Below are positions 55,888 to 64,000 of a DNA stretch of 64,000 nt, piece by piece. The position numbers and the translations under genes are program-made. The notes beneath the pieces are model-generated. The model saw nothing but the letters and a program-made list of their open reading frames with translations, had not been told where the DNA came from and ran no database searches. Positions within the stretch are counted from its first letter, which is position 1. Every line of letters starts with the position of its first letter. The stretch spans positions 620,001 through 684,000 of the forward strand of contig NZ_QPGB01000002.1 in NCBI RefSeq assembly GCF_003335215.1, given 5' to 3'. The DNA is from Parvibium lacunae. GTDB taxonomy: Bacteria; Pseudomonadota; Gammaproteobacteria; Burkholderiales; Burkholderiaceae_D.

Positions 55888-56258
55888 TGCAGTGCGCGAG
55901 GCATCGCCAGGCTGAATTCTGTAATGGGAACGTCAAATCGGGTACCGTCTTCAGCCACGCAAAAATAGCTGCCACGCATACTCCCAGTCGGGGTCGCTAA
56001 GGGACAGCCGCTGGTATATTCGAAGTGTTCGCCGGGTCGCAAAAGCGGCTGATGGCCCACCACCCCCAATCCATTCACTTCCTCAACATGCCCATGCGCA
56101 TCACTGATTACCCAGTGACGACTGATAATCTGGGCGGGGACCGTTCCCGTATTCAAAATATGTACGGTGTAAGCGAATAAGTATTGCCCCTGATCTGGCG
56201 CAGACTGCTCAGGTAAAAACTGGCTTTGCACTCGCACACGCATACTGTAATTTGACAT
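55884..56258 (-). CDS. apaG: ApaG protein
   Basis: Fibronectin-like beta-sandwich protein (DUF525), 124 residues from ATG 56258 (MSNYSMRVRVQSQF), chosen for the GAGGA just upstream. Signature FAYTVHILNTGTVPAQIISRHWVI, HEVEEVNG-like HVEEVNGLGVVGHQP, and EHFEYTSGCPLATPTGSMRGSYFC. Molecular role unclear (linked to Ap4A hydrolase ApaH in enterobacteria). Divergent from rpe. Confidence 0.95.
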   Translation of the reverse strand: MSNYSMRVRVQSQFLPEQSAPDQGQYLFAYTVHILNTGTVPAQIISRHWVISDAHGHVEEVNGLGVVGHQPLLRPGEHFEYTSGCPLATPTGSMRGSYFCVAEDGTRFDVPITEFSLAMPRALH

Positions 56259-56362
56259 GGCATCCTCGACGCGGTTTATCTGCGGTTTCACTCAGAGGAG
56301 AAACACAAACATGATTCTAGTGTAGCTTGACACCCGATAGCGGTGGCAAACTCGAACAACCT

Positions 56363-56368
56363 TATAAT
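56363..56368 (+). promoter_or_regulatory. TATAAT -10 element upstream of rpe
   Basis: A perfect TATAAT 37 nt before the rpe start. The nearest good -35, TTGACA at 56327-56332, is 30 bp away, too far to pair, so the -35 must be weak or the promoter activator-dependent. Confidence 0.4.
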
Positions 56369-56404
56369 ACTGTGATATCCAATCTACCTGCTCGAAAGAT
56401 GATA

Positions 56405-57085
56405 ATGCCCTACCGTATTGCGCCTAGTTTATTATCCGCTGACTTCGCTCGGCTTGGTGAAGAAGTGCGTGCAGTGATTGCTGCTGGCGCTGACCTGATC
56501 CACTTTGATGTGATGGACAATCACTATGTACCCAATCTCACCATCGGTCCCTTGGTCTGTGACGCCATTCGACCACACAGCAGCGTGCCGATTGATGTTC
56601 ACCTGATGGTTGAACCAGTAGACCGGCTGATTCCAGATTTTGCCAAAGCTGGCGCGAATATCATTACCTTCCATCCAGAAGCCAGTCAGCATATTGACCG
56701 CACATTAGGGTTGATTCGTGATCAGGGTTGTCAGGCAGGACTGGTATTCAACCCCGCTACCCCCTTGCATTATCTGGATTACGTCATGGATAAGCTGGAT
56801 ATGGTGTTGCTGATGTCTGTCAACCCAGGGTTCGGGGGGCAATCATTTATTCCCGGCACGTTAGAAAAAATTCGCCAAGTGCGTCAACGCCTTGATGCCC
56901 ATACCGCACGGGGTGGACAAGCGATTGCCCTCGAAGTCGATGGTGGCATCAAAATTGACAATATCCGTGCCGTTGCCGCGGCTGGCGCCGATACGTTTGT
57001 TGCAGGCTCAGCGATTTTTGGGCAGCCGGATTATGTCAGTATCATCCAAGCAATGCGGACTGAGCTCGAACAAGCCAAACGCTAG
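56405..57085 (+). CDS. rpe: Ribulose-phosphate 3-epimerase
   Basis: Interconverts ribulose-5-P and xylulose-5-P. A (beta/alpha)8 metal enzyme with [46 protein letters not shown] and [12 protein letters not shown]. About 226 residues. The start is ATG 56405 ([10 protein letters not shown]) with GAAAGA upstream; ATG 56399 is also in frame. Upstream of gph, as in other proteobacteria. Confidence 0.96.
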   Translation: MPYRIAPSLLSADFARLGEEVRAVIAAGADLIHFDVMDNHYVPNLTIGPLVCDAIRPHSSVPIDVHLMVEPVDRLIPDFAKAGANIITFHPEASQHIDRTLGLIRDQGCQAGLVFNPATPLHYLDYVMDKLDMVLLMSVNPGFGGQSFIPGTLEKIRQVRQRLDAHTARGGQAIALEVDGGIKIDNIRAVAAAGADTFVAGSAIFGQPDYVSIIQAMRTELEQAKR

Positions 57086-57137
57086 CCCCCTCACACTAGC
57101 AAGCACAGCGTTCACTAACTCTGCAGGAGAGGCGACC

Positions 57138-57887
57138 ATGCTACACCATTTGAAAAATGCGATTCAGCGGGCGCTAGGCCAGACACAAGGTCTGAGTTTG
57201 CGCTTGCCAACACCGCTCTATGCACAGGCTGTCCTACTTGATTTAGATGGAACCTTAGTGGACTCCGCCCCCGATTTGGTTGCTGCCGCCAATAGTGTAC
57301 GAATCGAACTAGGCCTGCCAACGCTGCCCTTTGACACCGTGGTGAATTATGTGGGTAAAGGCGCAGAAAGTTTATTGCACCGAACCCTCACCGGGGACCT
57401 CGCTGGACGTGCCGAACCCGCTCTATTGGCACGTGGCATGGCCATTTTTGCCCGTGTTTACAGTGAAATCAATGGCGATCAGACTACAGTCTATCCGGGT
57501 GTTCGTGCTGGCTTAGATGCCCTACTAGCAGAGGGCCTCAAACTGGCACTGGTGACCAATAAGCCCGCGCAATTTACAGAGCCTCTGCTATTGAAAAAAA
57601 GTTTGTTGAACTATTTCGATGTGATTGTGACGGGCAATAGCTGTGCCCACAAAAAACCGCACCCAGAGCCACTCTTGTTTGCCTGCCAAGAATTGGGGGT
57701 CGCCCCAACAGCGGCGATTGCGATTGGGGATTCATTAAACGATGCGCAAGCCGCTCGCGCCGCCAACATGCGGGTGCTAGCCGTCCCCTATGGTTACAAT
57801 GAAGGGCAGGACACGCGCCAATTGGATGTCGATGGTATCGTCCCGAATTTGTTGCAGGCAGCGCAAGTGATCCGCTTGGGCGGCTAG
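57138..57887 (+). CDS. gph: Phosphoglycolate phosphatase
   Basis: HAD-superfamily phosphatase that removes 2-phosphoglycolate. Nucleophile D35 and D37 in LLDLDGTLVDSAPDL, LVTNKPAQFT, the Lys in CAHKKPHPEPL and AIGDSLNDAQAARAANM. 249 residues from ATG 57138, with GGAGAGG upstream. 52 bp after rpe. Confidence 0.93.
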   Translation: MLHHLKNAIQRALGQTQGLSLRLPTPLYAQAVLLDLDGTLVDSAPDLVAAANSVRIELGLPTLPFDTVVNYVGKGAESLLHRTLTGDLAGRAEPALLARGMAIFARVYSEINGDQTTVYPGVRAGLDALLAEGLKLALVTNKPAQFTEPLLLKKSLLNYFDVIVTGNSCAHKKPHPEPLLFACQELGVAPTAAIAIGDSLNDAQAARAANMRVLAVPYGYNEGQDTRQLDVDGIVPNLLQAAQVIRLGG

Positions 57888-57996
57888 GCAAGCCGCTCGA
57901 AATGCGTTATCGTTGTTGTATGTCTCGTTTATTCATGCCCCTCACCCTCTTCGCTTGGCGTTAATCGCCACAGCCCCCTCATGCCAGCTTAGGCGC

Positions 57997-58026
57997 TGGC
58001 TTCGCACAATACAAACCGACTATACT
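57997..58026 (+). promoter_or_regulatory. Weak candidate promoter of trpE
   Basis: -10 TATACT at 58021-58026, 37 nt before the ATG. A poor -35, TGGCTT (57997-58002), lies 18 bp upstream, within a GCCAGC/GCTGGC inverted repeat. Sequence match only. Confidence 0.35.
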
Positions 58027-58063
58027 GGGCTGCATTATTTGCACCCGTCTTGCAGGAAGCATC

Positions 58064-59545
58064 ATGACTGAAATTGAATTCAATGCCTTGGCACAACAGG
58101 GTTACAACCGCATCCCGCTGGTGGCGGAACTTTATGCTGATCTTGATACCCCGCTCTCACTGTATCTGAAGCTGGCACATGGCCCACATTCTTTCCTGCT
58201 CGAGTCCGTGGTGGGGGGGGAGCGTTTTGGCCGCTACTCGTTTATTGGGCTACCCGCGCATACCCGCGTTCAGGCACGTGGCCATCACGTCGAGGTCATC
58301 CGCGACAATCAAGTCATCGAAACTTGGCATGGTAACCCCCTTGATTTTATTGCGACCTATCAACAGCGTTTCAAAGTCGCCAGCCGGGCGGGTTTTCCGC
58401 GCTTTTGCGGGGGTTTGGCGGGCTATTTCGGCTATGACACCGTCCGTTACATCGAACCACGCTTGGGCCTGAGTCAACAACGTGATGATGTCGATGTCCC
58501 CGACATTCTGCTTTTATTGTGCGAAGAGCTCGCCGTGGTCGATAACCTCTCCGGCAAACTTTATCTGATGGTTTACGCGGATCCCACACAGCCTGAAGCC
58601 TTTCAGCGTGCCAGTCAGCGACTGGCAGATTTACGCCACAAGCTACGCCAACCCATCGACATTCCCTACAGCGCGCCAACGGTTCGCACTGAGACGCACC
58701 GCAGCTTCGCCAAGCCGGATTTCCTAGCGGCCGTCAATCAAGTGAAAGATTACATTCTGGCTGGTGATTGCATGCAAGTGGTGATTGGCCAGCGGCTAGA
58801 AAAGCCCTTTCGCGACTCACCCTTAACGCTGTATCGAGCCTTGCGATCGCTCAATCCTTCGCCGTATATGTATTACTACAACTTTGGTGAGTTTCAGGTA
58901 GTCGGCGCCTCCCCAGAAATTCTGGTGCGCCAAGAGCATACTGCTGCCGGGGTCAAAGTGATCGTTCGTCCGATTGCCGGAACCCGGCCGCGCGGGACAA
59001 CGCCCGAGCAAGATTTAGCGCTCGAAAAAGAGTTGCTCGCAGACCCCAAAGAAATCGCTGAACACGTGATGTTAATTGACTTGGCCCGTAACGACATTGG
59101 TCGCATCGCCCAAACTGGCAGCGTCAACGTGACTGAAAAAATGGTTATCGAACGCTATTCCCATGTCATGCATATCGTGTCGAATGTCGAAGGGATCTTA
59201 CGCCCGAATCTGAATGCCTTAGATGTACTCAAGGCCACCTTCCCCGCCGGAACGCTCTCTGGAGCACCGAAAGTGCGGGCGATGGAAATCATCGATGAAA
59301 TCGAGCCAACCAAACGCGGGGTCTATGGCGGGGCTTGTGGTTACCTGAGTTTTCAGGGCGATATGGATGTCGCGATTGCGATTCGGACCGGTGTCATCAA
59401 AAATGGCACACTCTATGTCCAGGCAGGTGCGGGGATTGTGGCGGACTCCGTTCCCGAAAGTGAATGGCAAGAAACCGAGAATAAAGCGCGAGCCGTGTTG
59501 CGTGCTGCCGAGCAAGTCCAAGATGGGCTAGACCGGGTGCTATGA
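58064..59545 (+). CDS. trpE: Anthranilate synthase component I
   Basis: Makes anthranilate from chorismate with the glutaminase TrpG. The N-terminal tryptophan-binding element LLESVVGG is present. The catalytic core includes [38 protein letters not shown] and [24 protein letters not shown]. 493 residues. trpGDC does not follow; the next gene is a convergent exporter. Confidence 0.96.
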   Translation: MTEIEFNALAQQGYNRIPLVAELYADLDTPLSLYLKLAHGPHSFLLESVVGGERFGRYSFIGLPAHTRVQARGHHVEVIRDNQVIETWHGNPLDFIATYQQRFKVASRAGFPRFCGGLAGYFGYDTVRYIEPRLGLSQQRDDVDVPDILLLLCEELAVVDNLSGKLYLMVYADPTQPEAFQRASQRLADLRHKLRQPIDIPYSAPTVRTETHRSFAKPDFLAAVNQVKDYILAGDCMQVVIGQRLEKPFRDSPLTLYRALRSLNPSPYMYYYNFGEFQVVGASPEILVRQEHTAAGVKVIVRPIAGTRPRGTTPEQDLALEKELLADPKEIAEHVMLIDLARNDIGRIAQTGSVNVTEKMVIERYSHVMHIVSNVEGILRPNLNALDVLKATFPAGTLSGAPKVRAMEIIDEIEPTKRGVYGGACGYLSFQGDMDVAIAIRTGVIKNGTLYVQAGAGIVADSVPESEWQETENKARAVLRAAEQVQDGLDRVL

Positions 59546-59575
59546 CCCAGATCAGATGGCGGCGAGGGCGCACGA

Positions 59576-60445
59576 CTAGCGCCCAAGCAAGCTCGCCAAG
59601 ACAATCAAGCTGACGGCCAGCATGACCCAAGCATTTGGCAAACCGCCACTGCTCAAGATTAAGCAGAGGGTTGAGAGTACCGGTGTGGCGTAAGAGAGCA
59701 CCCCGATCTGGCGCGGATCACCTTGCTTTAAGGCGGCATCCCACAAGTAAAAAGCAGCCCCCATTGGCCCCAGGCCTAATACCAGCAAATATGCCCAATC
59801 GCGCTGTGTTAAGCGCACACTCGGTTCCAATAATGCATGGCAGGTTAACGCTAATAGCCCGGAAACCAAACAGAAGCCGCCGATCGCCCAGCTAGAAAAG
59901 TAGGGCAAGCGCTTACACAGCAAAGAATAAACTGCCCAAGTGATGGCTGAGCCTGCTGCTAGCAAGTACCCTAACCATGCCTGTTGCCACCGAGGGGGCG
60001 TTCCACTGATCGTGTCGATACCGTGATTGGCCAATATCGCAATCACAGCACCGACCAAGCCCAGACAGGCAGCAAGCAGATGCCGTCGGCTCAGCGGGCA
60101 ATTGGGCAAAATCGCCGGTGCCAGCACGACAATTAATAATGGCCAAAGATAATTGATTAGATTCGCAGCAATTGGTGGCGCCAGCCGCAAGGCAAGAAAT
60201 AAGAAGAAGTGAAAGCCAAAAATCCCGCCAACCCCAACTAGCCAGGTATTAACACTGACACGCCAACTGGACCAGCGGCGATAAGCCAAGACTGCTGGCA
60301 AACTTCCTAGGCACAACGCCAGTCCTGTTAGTAAAAACGGGGGCAAATGACTTAACTGCACTCCCAATGTCGCCAAACTCGCCCACAGCAAGATGGCGAG
60401 GATAGCTTTAACTATCGATGGATCAATTTTTTCAATAAACGCCAT
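59576..60445 (-). CDS. DMT-family (EamA) transporter
   Basis: 289 residues, ten predicted membrane helices in two EamA repeats (first around ILAILLWASLATLGVQ; second after GYLLAAGSAITWAVYSLLCK, with PVLSTLCLILSSGGLP). The first repeat's NLINYLWPLLIVVLAPAIL resembles the aromatic amino-acid exporter YddG, which would suit its place beside trpE, but this is inferred. Convergent with trpE, 30 bp apart. Confidence 0.82.
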   Translation of the reverse strand: MAFIEKIDPSIVKAILAILLWASLATLGVQLSHLPPFLLTGLALCLGSLPAVLAYRRWSSWRVSVNTWLVGVGGIFGFHFFLFLALRLAPPIAANLINYLWPLLIVVLAPAILPNCPLSRRHLLAACLGLVGAVIAILANHGIDTISGTPPRWQQAWLGYLLAAGSAITWAVYSLLCKRLPYFSSWAIGGFCLVSGLLALTCHALLEPSVRLTQRDWAYLLVLGLGPMGAAFYLWDAALKQGDPRQIGVLSYATPVLSTLCLILSSGGLPNAWVMLAVSLIVLASLLGR

Positions 60446-60521
60446 GTTAATGCATCGCCCGTTTTCAGGTCACCTTCTCGCTTAAGTGCGTAGGGGAAAA
60501 CAGATACCAGTTTAAAAATCA

Positions 60522-61070
60522 TTAATCTGCTTGATATCGCCATCTTGTCGTTTGCAATAGTCCTGCTACAGCGAACAGGGTCAACAAGGCAGCAGTGGTG
60601 ATGACTTGCCAACTTGTAGCCATGCGAGCAGGATACAACAGCATGAATATCGCAAACCCAATGCCATTCCCCCCCAATACCAATAATGAAGCGGCATAGT
60701 CATGAAAGCGGCGGGCCTGGTTAGCATTGATTGCCCATGCTGGTTCGGTGTTGTAACTAGGTAAGCGCAGATGCGCGTCATCTAGCATCTCTAGCTTGCC
60801 AAGAAATTGCCGCAGATTGGTAATGGCGCGCTCACTTTTGTAATTGAGGAAGGTAAACGCTAACGCGGCAATGGCTAATCCCAGTACCAGCCATTCCACC
60901 GGCGCTTGCACGGCATGGGTGCCGGATGATAACGCCACCATGGCCGCGAGTAAGCTCACCAATAAAGAAACATAGAGCGTTAGCGCTTGTTGGCGCTGGG
61001 CGATGCGGGCATTGACTTCCTGCGCCGCCGCAATGTAACGATAATTTGCATCAACAAATGATTGAGCCAT
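60522..61070 (-). CDS. Multi-helix membrane protein of unknown function
   Basis: 182 residues from ATG 61070 (MAQSFVDANYRYIAAAQEVNARIAQRQQ). Four membrane helices in two pairs: LYVSLLVSLLAAMVALSSG, WLVLGLAIAALAFTFLNY, then LLVLGGNGIGFAIFMLLY and VITTAALLTLFAVAGLLQ, separated by a helical cytoplasmic linker. The layout resembles SLATT-type small membrane proteins, but no family is certain. The start lies 11 nt past a strong terminator. Confidence 0.65.
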   Translation of the reverse strand: MAQSFVDANYRYIAAAQEVNARIAQRQQALTLYVSLLVSLLAAMVALSSGTHAVQAPVEWLVLGLAIAALAFTFLNYKSERAITNLRQFLGKLEMLDDAHLRLPSYNTEPAWAINANQARRFHDYAASLLVLGGNGIGFAIFMLLYPARMATSWQVITTAALLTLFAVAGLLQTTRWRYQAD

Positions 61071-61080
61071 AGTGAGTACC

Positions 61081-61115
61081 AAAAAAAACGGCCAATGAAG
61101 CAACTTCACTGGCCG
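61081..61115 (-). terminator. Strong rho-independent terminator
   Basis: Minus strand CGGCCAGTGAAG (61115-61104), loop TTG, CTTCATTGGCCG (61100-61089), one mismatch in 12 pairs, then eight Ts (61088-61081). It lies 20 nt beyond the stop of the desulfurase remnant and was probably its native terminator. Confidence 0.92.
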
Positions 61116-61135
61116 CTGGGTGATGTTTAGAAAAA

Positions 61136-61357
61136 CTAGCGTCGTACAGCCGAGAGGCGGCGAATAACCGCGATGAAGCGATCTACTTCCTCACAGGTAT
61201 TGTAAAACACTAGAGAGGGACGCACGGTGGCTTCTAATCGAAAACGGCGCAAAATCGGTTGCGCGCAGTGATGGCCTAGACTCCAATGCTCCAGCAGGCG
61301 CTCTTGAACAAACTGCCAGGTAGCATCGTCAACCTGCTTGGCATTGACCGCGCGGCA
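61136..61357 (-). pseudogene. 3' remnant of a SufS/Csd-type cysteine desulfurase
   Basis: About 73 codons ending at TAG 61136-61138, in a single frame. They contain LGHHCAQPILRRF, the catalytic-cysteine loop (Cys of HHCAQP) of the SufS group, then LEATVRPSLVFYNTCEEVDRF and IRRLSAVRR. Everything N-terminal, including the PLP lysine, is missing; a transposase fragment abuts at 61358. No start codon or RBS, so not expressed as an enzyme. Confidence 0.85.
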
Positions 61358-61543
61358 TTAGTCTGAAAGGCGTTGCGCCTGCTTTGGGCGATAGCCTCGC
61401 CGGCTTTGGTTGCGGCTTAGCTCTCGGCAAATAGTGGATGGGTGGCGCTCAAGCACGTGGGCAATCTCAGTTGGGTTGTGTCCCGCTTTCTTCAAAGCGT
61501 AAATCTGATATCGTTCTTCTTGGGTGAGGTGTGTGTAGTTCAT
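61358..61543 (-). pseudogene. IS30-family transposase, N-terminal fragment
   Basis: 61 residues: NYTHLTQEERYQIYALKKAG, the helix-turn-helix HNPTEIAHVLERHPSTICREL, then RGYRPKQAQRLSD and an immediate TAA. Full-length IS30 transposases are ~320 residues, so only the DNA-binding start is left. The catalytic DDE domain and right end are gone. Confidence 0.88.
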
Positions 61544-61544
61544 C

Positions 61545-61787
61545 TTGGCAATTTCGACTGGCAGTCAAAAAGGCTCGGATGCTACCGCATGCCGCCCACC
61601 TGGCCAGCGTTACTCAAAATTGCACTACATTCTTGAATCCGCGCTTCAAGAAAGAGAGCGGGCCAACCCTGATCTTATCGTTCAACTGAGAGCAGACGAA
61701 TCAGTTTTGTACAAACATGTCGCAAAAACCATGGCAATCATTGAACGGTCTGGCATCAGCAAACTTGCTGTCGTCACCATCAATTAA
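61545..61787 (+). pseudogene. ExbD/TolR C-terminal remnant
   Basis: The last ~55 residues of this frame (ILESALQERERANPDLIVQL, RADESVLYKHVAKTMAIIERSGISKLAVVT) match the periplasmic C-terminal domain of ExbD/TolR proton-channel proteins. The first ~25 residues (AISTGSQKGSDATACRP) are unrelated and fall in the IS-side sequence, so the ATG at 61545 is fortuitous. The membrane helix with the essential Asp is lost. Confidence 0.7.
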
Positions 61788-61814
61788 GGCTTGGTCGGGT
61801 TGGCCGAGCCTTAA
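61784..61814. terminator. Hairpin at the end of the ExbD/TolR remnant
   Basis: TTAAGGCTTGG (61784-61794) pairs with CCGAGCCTTAA (61804-61814) with one mismatch around a 9-nt loop. It overlaps the TAA stop. No T run. It may be the old exbD terminator and could also serve lipA from the other side. Confidence 0.5.
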
Positions 61815-61825
61815 TGGGGTCTGAC
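61813..61825 (-). repeat. GACCCCATT motif, second copy (inverted)
   Basis: AATGGGGTCTGACC on the plus strand; its reverse shares GACCCCATT with the motif at the prmC start. It lies between the remnant patch and lipA. Confidence 0.35.
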
Positions 61826-61835
61826 CGCTAGTTGA

Positions 61836-62861
61836 TCAAGCAAATCCTGCTTGATGTGCCTGCTGGTCAGCGTGGTAGCTGGAACGGACCATCGCGCCGA
61901 CGGCCGCATGCGTGAAGCCCATTTTGTAGGCTTCTTCTTCAAACATTTTGAAGGTATCGGGGTGCACGTAGCGGCGTACCGGTAAGTGTGAATCGCTCGG
62001 GGCGAGGTATTGGCCGATCGTCAACATATCAATGTTATGCGCCCGCATGTCACGCATGACGTCTAAAATTTCTTCATCGGTTTCACCCAAGCCCACCATC
62101 AAGCCGCTCTTGGTGGGCACACCGGGCACGCGCTCTTTGAACTGCTTGAGTAATTCTAAGGAGTGGTGGTAATCCGAACCGGGGCGCGCTTCTTTGTACA
62201 AGCGCGGAATGGTTTCGAGGTTATGGTTCATTACATCGGGCGGGGCGGCTTCTAAAATTTCTAGCGCCCGCTCTAAACGGCCACGGAAGTCTGGCACCAA
62301 TACTTCGATTTTGGTATTGGGAGAAAGCTCGCGAGTTTTTTCAATGCACTCAACGTAATGGGCAGCGCCACCATCGCGCAGATCATCCCGGTCCACACTG
62401 GTGATCACTACATACGTTAAACGCAGCGCAGCGATAGTTTTGGCTAAGTTAAGCGGTTCATTGACATCCAGTGGATCAGGACGGCCATGACCCACATCAC
62501 AGAAGGGGCAGCGGCGCGTACATTTATCGCCCATGATCATGAAGGTAGCCGTGCCTTTCCCAAAGCATTCGCCAATGTTGGGGCAACTCGCTTCTTCGCA
62601 TACCGTGTGCAGATTATGCTCACGCAAAATCTGTTTGATCTCATAAAAACGGGTTGAGGGCGAACCTGCTTTAACCCGGATCCAATCCGGCTTTTTCAGT
62701 TTTTCGGCAGGCACAATTTTGATCGGGATACGCGCTGTTTTCGCTGCCGCTTTTTGCTTGGCAGCGGCATTGTAGTTCTCGGCAGAAGCGGCTTCGCGAG
62801 TCACTTCGCGGGCTAGTTCGGGGTTAACAGGCGGGGCAGGACGATCAACAGAGTGGCTCAT
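61836..62861 (-). CDS. lipA: Lipoyl synthase
   Basis: Radical-SAM enzyme that inserts two sulfurs into protein-bound octanoyl chains. The auxiliary cluster motif is C88, C93 and C99 ([12 protein letters not shown]); the radical-SAM motif is C114, C118, C121 (CTRRCPFC). C-terminal [10 protein letters not shown] includes the conserved RSSY serine ligand. About 341 residues from ATG 62861; an in-frame ATG 72 nt upstream overlaps the gap to lipB. Confidence 0.98.
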   Translation of the reverse strand: MSHSVDRPAPPVNPELAREVTREAASAENYNAAAKQKAAAKTARIPIKIVPAEKLKKPDWIRVKAGSPSTRFYEIKQILREHNLHTVCEEASCPNIGECFGKGTATFMIMGDKCTRRCPFCDVGHGRPDPLDVNEPLNLAKTIAALRLTYVVITSVDRDDLRDGGAAHYVECIEKTRELSPNTKIEVLVPDFRGRLERALEILEAAPPDVMNHNLETIPRLYKEARPGSDYHHSLELLKQFKERVPGVPTKSGLMVGLGETDEEILDVMRDMRAHNIDMLTIGQYLAPSDSHLPVRRYVHPDTFKMFEEEAYKMGFTHAAVGAMVRSSYHADQQAHQAGFA

Positions 62862-62959
62862 AAGAATACTCGTAACAAACCCATCCGAGGTAACCGGCAG
62901 TGAGGAACAAGCCAGGTCGCCCCGCGCGGGCAAATCAACAAACCCCCTATTTTACGCGC

Positions 62960-63604
62960 TCAGACCAAACCTTGCTGAGCTAATTCCAACAACAGCCGCT
63001 GCGCCACGGCTTCCCTCGTGGCCGTTACCCCGCATTGGCGCATATCGACGGTTTGCAAGCCCGCATAGCCACAAGGGTTAATCAACGTGAATGGCTGTAA
63101 ATCCATGGCGATATTGAGTGCCAAACCGTGATAAGTACACTGGTTGCGGACTTTAATCCCCAGGGCGGCAATTTTAGCCAACTCTCCCTGCCACGGGACA
63201 TAGACTCCCGGCGCGCCGGCTTTACGTTCGGCAGCCAGGCCGTAGGCTGCAAGGCAATCCAACAACGCCTGCTCCATACGCCAGACCAGATCACGCACGA
63301 ACAAGCGCCGCCGTCGCAGATCAAGCAAGAGATAAATCACCAACTGCCCTGGGCCGTGATAGGTGATTTGCCCCCCTCGATCTACCTGCACCAACGGAAT
63401 CTCCGTGGTTTGCAGTAAATGGGCAGGATTACCAGCCAAGCCCAAGGTAAAAACGGGGGGGTGTTCGACCACCCAGATTTCATCAGGTGTGTCGGCCTGC
63501 CGCGCTGCGGTAAAGGCCTGCATGCGCTCGAAACAGTCGGCATAAGGCTGTAAGCCAAGCCAGTAAACGCGGGTCGAGGGCAGAGAATTAGGGGGAGTAC
63601 TCAA
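62960..63604 (-). CDS. lipB: Octanoyl-[acyl carrier protein] transferase
   Basis: Transfers octanoyl from ACP to lipoyl domains, feeding LipA. The thioester cysteine C178 is in [14 protein letters not shown] and the lysine K144 in [10 protein letters not shown]. The signature [21 protein letters not shown] is intact. 214 residues. 98 bp upstream of lipA. Confidence 0.97.
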   Translation of the reverse strand: MSTPPNSLPSTRVYWLGLQPYADCFERMQAFTAARQADTPDEIWVVEHPPVFTLGLAGNPAHLLQTTEIPLVQVDRGGQITYHGPGQLVIYLLLDLRRRRLFVRDLVWRMEQALLDCLAAYGLAAERKAGAPGVYVPWQGELAKIAALGIKVRNQCTYHGLALNIAMDLQPFTLINPCGYAGLQTVDMRQCGVTATREAVAQRLLLELAQQGLV

Positions 63605-63740
63605 TTCAAGTTCTTGAATAAATCAATCAGACGTTCCAGCATAACGCAAAAACCACAGTCTGCTTATTGTCGTAGGCCATTCAGCACTTGACGCTTGCTG
63701 GTAATAAAGGCAATTTCTCTCTGACCGCTACTTCAGAAAC
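63605..63740. other. lipB-edge gene intergenic region
   Basis: 136 bp between divergent genes, with no ORF or hairpin of note. It contains the only space for the lipB promoter. Confidence 0.4.
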
Positions 63741-64000
63741 ATGATGGCTACAGACACTTCCGCCGTACTTCGCAAACCCGCTTGGCATAAGCTGCTCAAG
63801 CTGCTGGGCCCACGTGCGTTGGCGTTTCATTCACTCCGTCTGAGTCTGGCGACAACCAGTCGCCTGTGGCCCGAGATGGGCGTGCAATGGGCGATGCAAT
63901 TATTTGCCACGCCGATGCCCGCGCTCCGTCGTCATGCCTATCAGCCCATCCCTGCCGCATTGGCTTGGGACCGTGAAATCACTTGGCAGATACAGCCTCA
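63741..64000 (+). CDS. Unidentified protein, N-terminal part (runs off the window)
   Basis: An open frame from tandem ATGs at 63741/63744 to the window end, ~86 codons. It begins TDTSAVLRKPAWHKLLKLLGP and includes QLFATPMPALRRHAY and AALAWDREITWQIQ. Codon use is like its neighbours. The arrangement is reminiscent of N-termini of some betaproteobacterial alpha/beta hydrolases, but no catalytic motif is visible yet. Confidence 0.55.
   Translation, partial: MMATDTSAVLRKPAWHKLLKLLGPRALAFHSLRLSLATTSRLWPEMGVQWAMQLFATPMPALRRHAYQPIPAALAWDREITWQIQP

Noticed and set aside
56327-56368. TTGACA/TATAAT as a single strong rpe promoter
   Set aside because: The hexamers are 30 bp apart, too far for sigma-70; only the -10 is kept as a weak call.
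57902-57964. Possible trp leader peptide before trpE (20 codons, MRYRCCMSRLF..., one Trp near the end)
   Set aside because: Only one Trp codon, no terminator/antiterminator pair with a T run, and the only promoter-like sequence found lies downstream of it.

Overview
The window is a chromosomal segment of a betaproteobacterium (order not resolvable here; Neisseriales- or Burkholderiales-like). The evidence is gene order as well as protein type: hemA-prfA-prmC-grxD-ubiX-cysM, petABC-sspA-sspB, his genes running into hinT and tatABC, divergent mreBCD-mrdA-rodA and gatCAB, a leucine/isovalerate (liu) operon with aceK, and apaG-rpe-gph-trpE. Most of the window is dense core genome with short gaps and many 1-4 nt stop/start overlaps. 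A visibly AT-richer, disrupted block lies at about 23.2-27.0 kb, and a small patch of broken genes lies at 61.1-61.8 kb.

Layout. 0-4.4 kb (+): end of hemA, release factor RF1 and its methyltransferase, a monothiol glutaredoxin, flavin prenyltransferase, a small conserved protein and cysteine synthase B. 4.5-8.9 kb (-): RND efflux permease and membrane-fusion protein, then a tRNA-Thr(UGU) with a clear terminator. 9.0-13.2 kb (-): petABC (bc1 complex, with an unusually long cytochrome b), sspA and sspB. 13.6-15.9 kb: mscL, a Nif3-family protein and a membrane-anchored HtrA protease. 16.0-21.8 kb (-): hisBHAFIE-hinT-tatABC, with hisC divergent. 23.2-27.0 kb: a degraded polymorphic-toxin island. 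It holds a toxin-like protein with a partner gene, a second orphan toxin tip with a Zn-ribbon partner, a LysM remnant, a small secreted protein, and four copies of a GTCCCCTATT motif at module edges. 27.0-29.5 kb: small membrane proteins and an SGNH hydrolase. 29.5-43.0 kb: the liu operon (isovaleryl-CoA dehydrogenase, methylcrotonyl-CoA carboxylase alpha and beta, methylglutaconyl-CoA hydratase, HMG-CoA lyase, thiolase, SDR, aceK) with its MerR regulator LiuR and a divergent MBL-fold hydrolase. 43.1-48.7 kb (-): mreBCD-mrdA-rodA, the rod-shape elongation system. 49.0-54.3 kb (+): gatCAB, a UbiH-type monooxygenase and DsbC. 54.4-61.1 kb: mltA, a tiny membrane protein, apaG, rpe, gph, trpE, a DMT exporter and a membrane protein. 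61.1-61.8 kb: remnants of a cysteine desulfurase, an IS30 transposase and ExbD/TolR. 61.8-63.6 kb (-): lipB-lipA. At the right edge an unidentified gene runs out of the window.

Functionally, the liu block converts isovaleryl-CoA to acetyl-CoA and acetoacetate, and AceK in the same operon would shift carbon into the glyoxylate bypass when acetyl-CoA is the product. The promoter between liuR and the first liu gene has a palindrome sitting exactly in its 17-bp spacer. The most unusual material is the toxin island and two kinds of short motif scars. One scar type sits at module edges in the island. The other sits at the very 5' end of prmC, where it appears to have supplied a TTG start codon.
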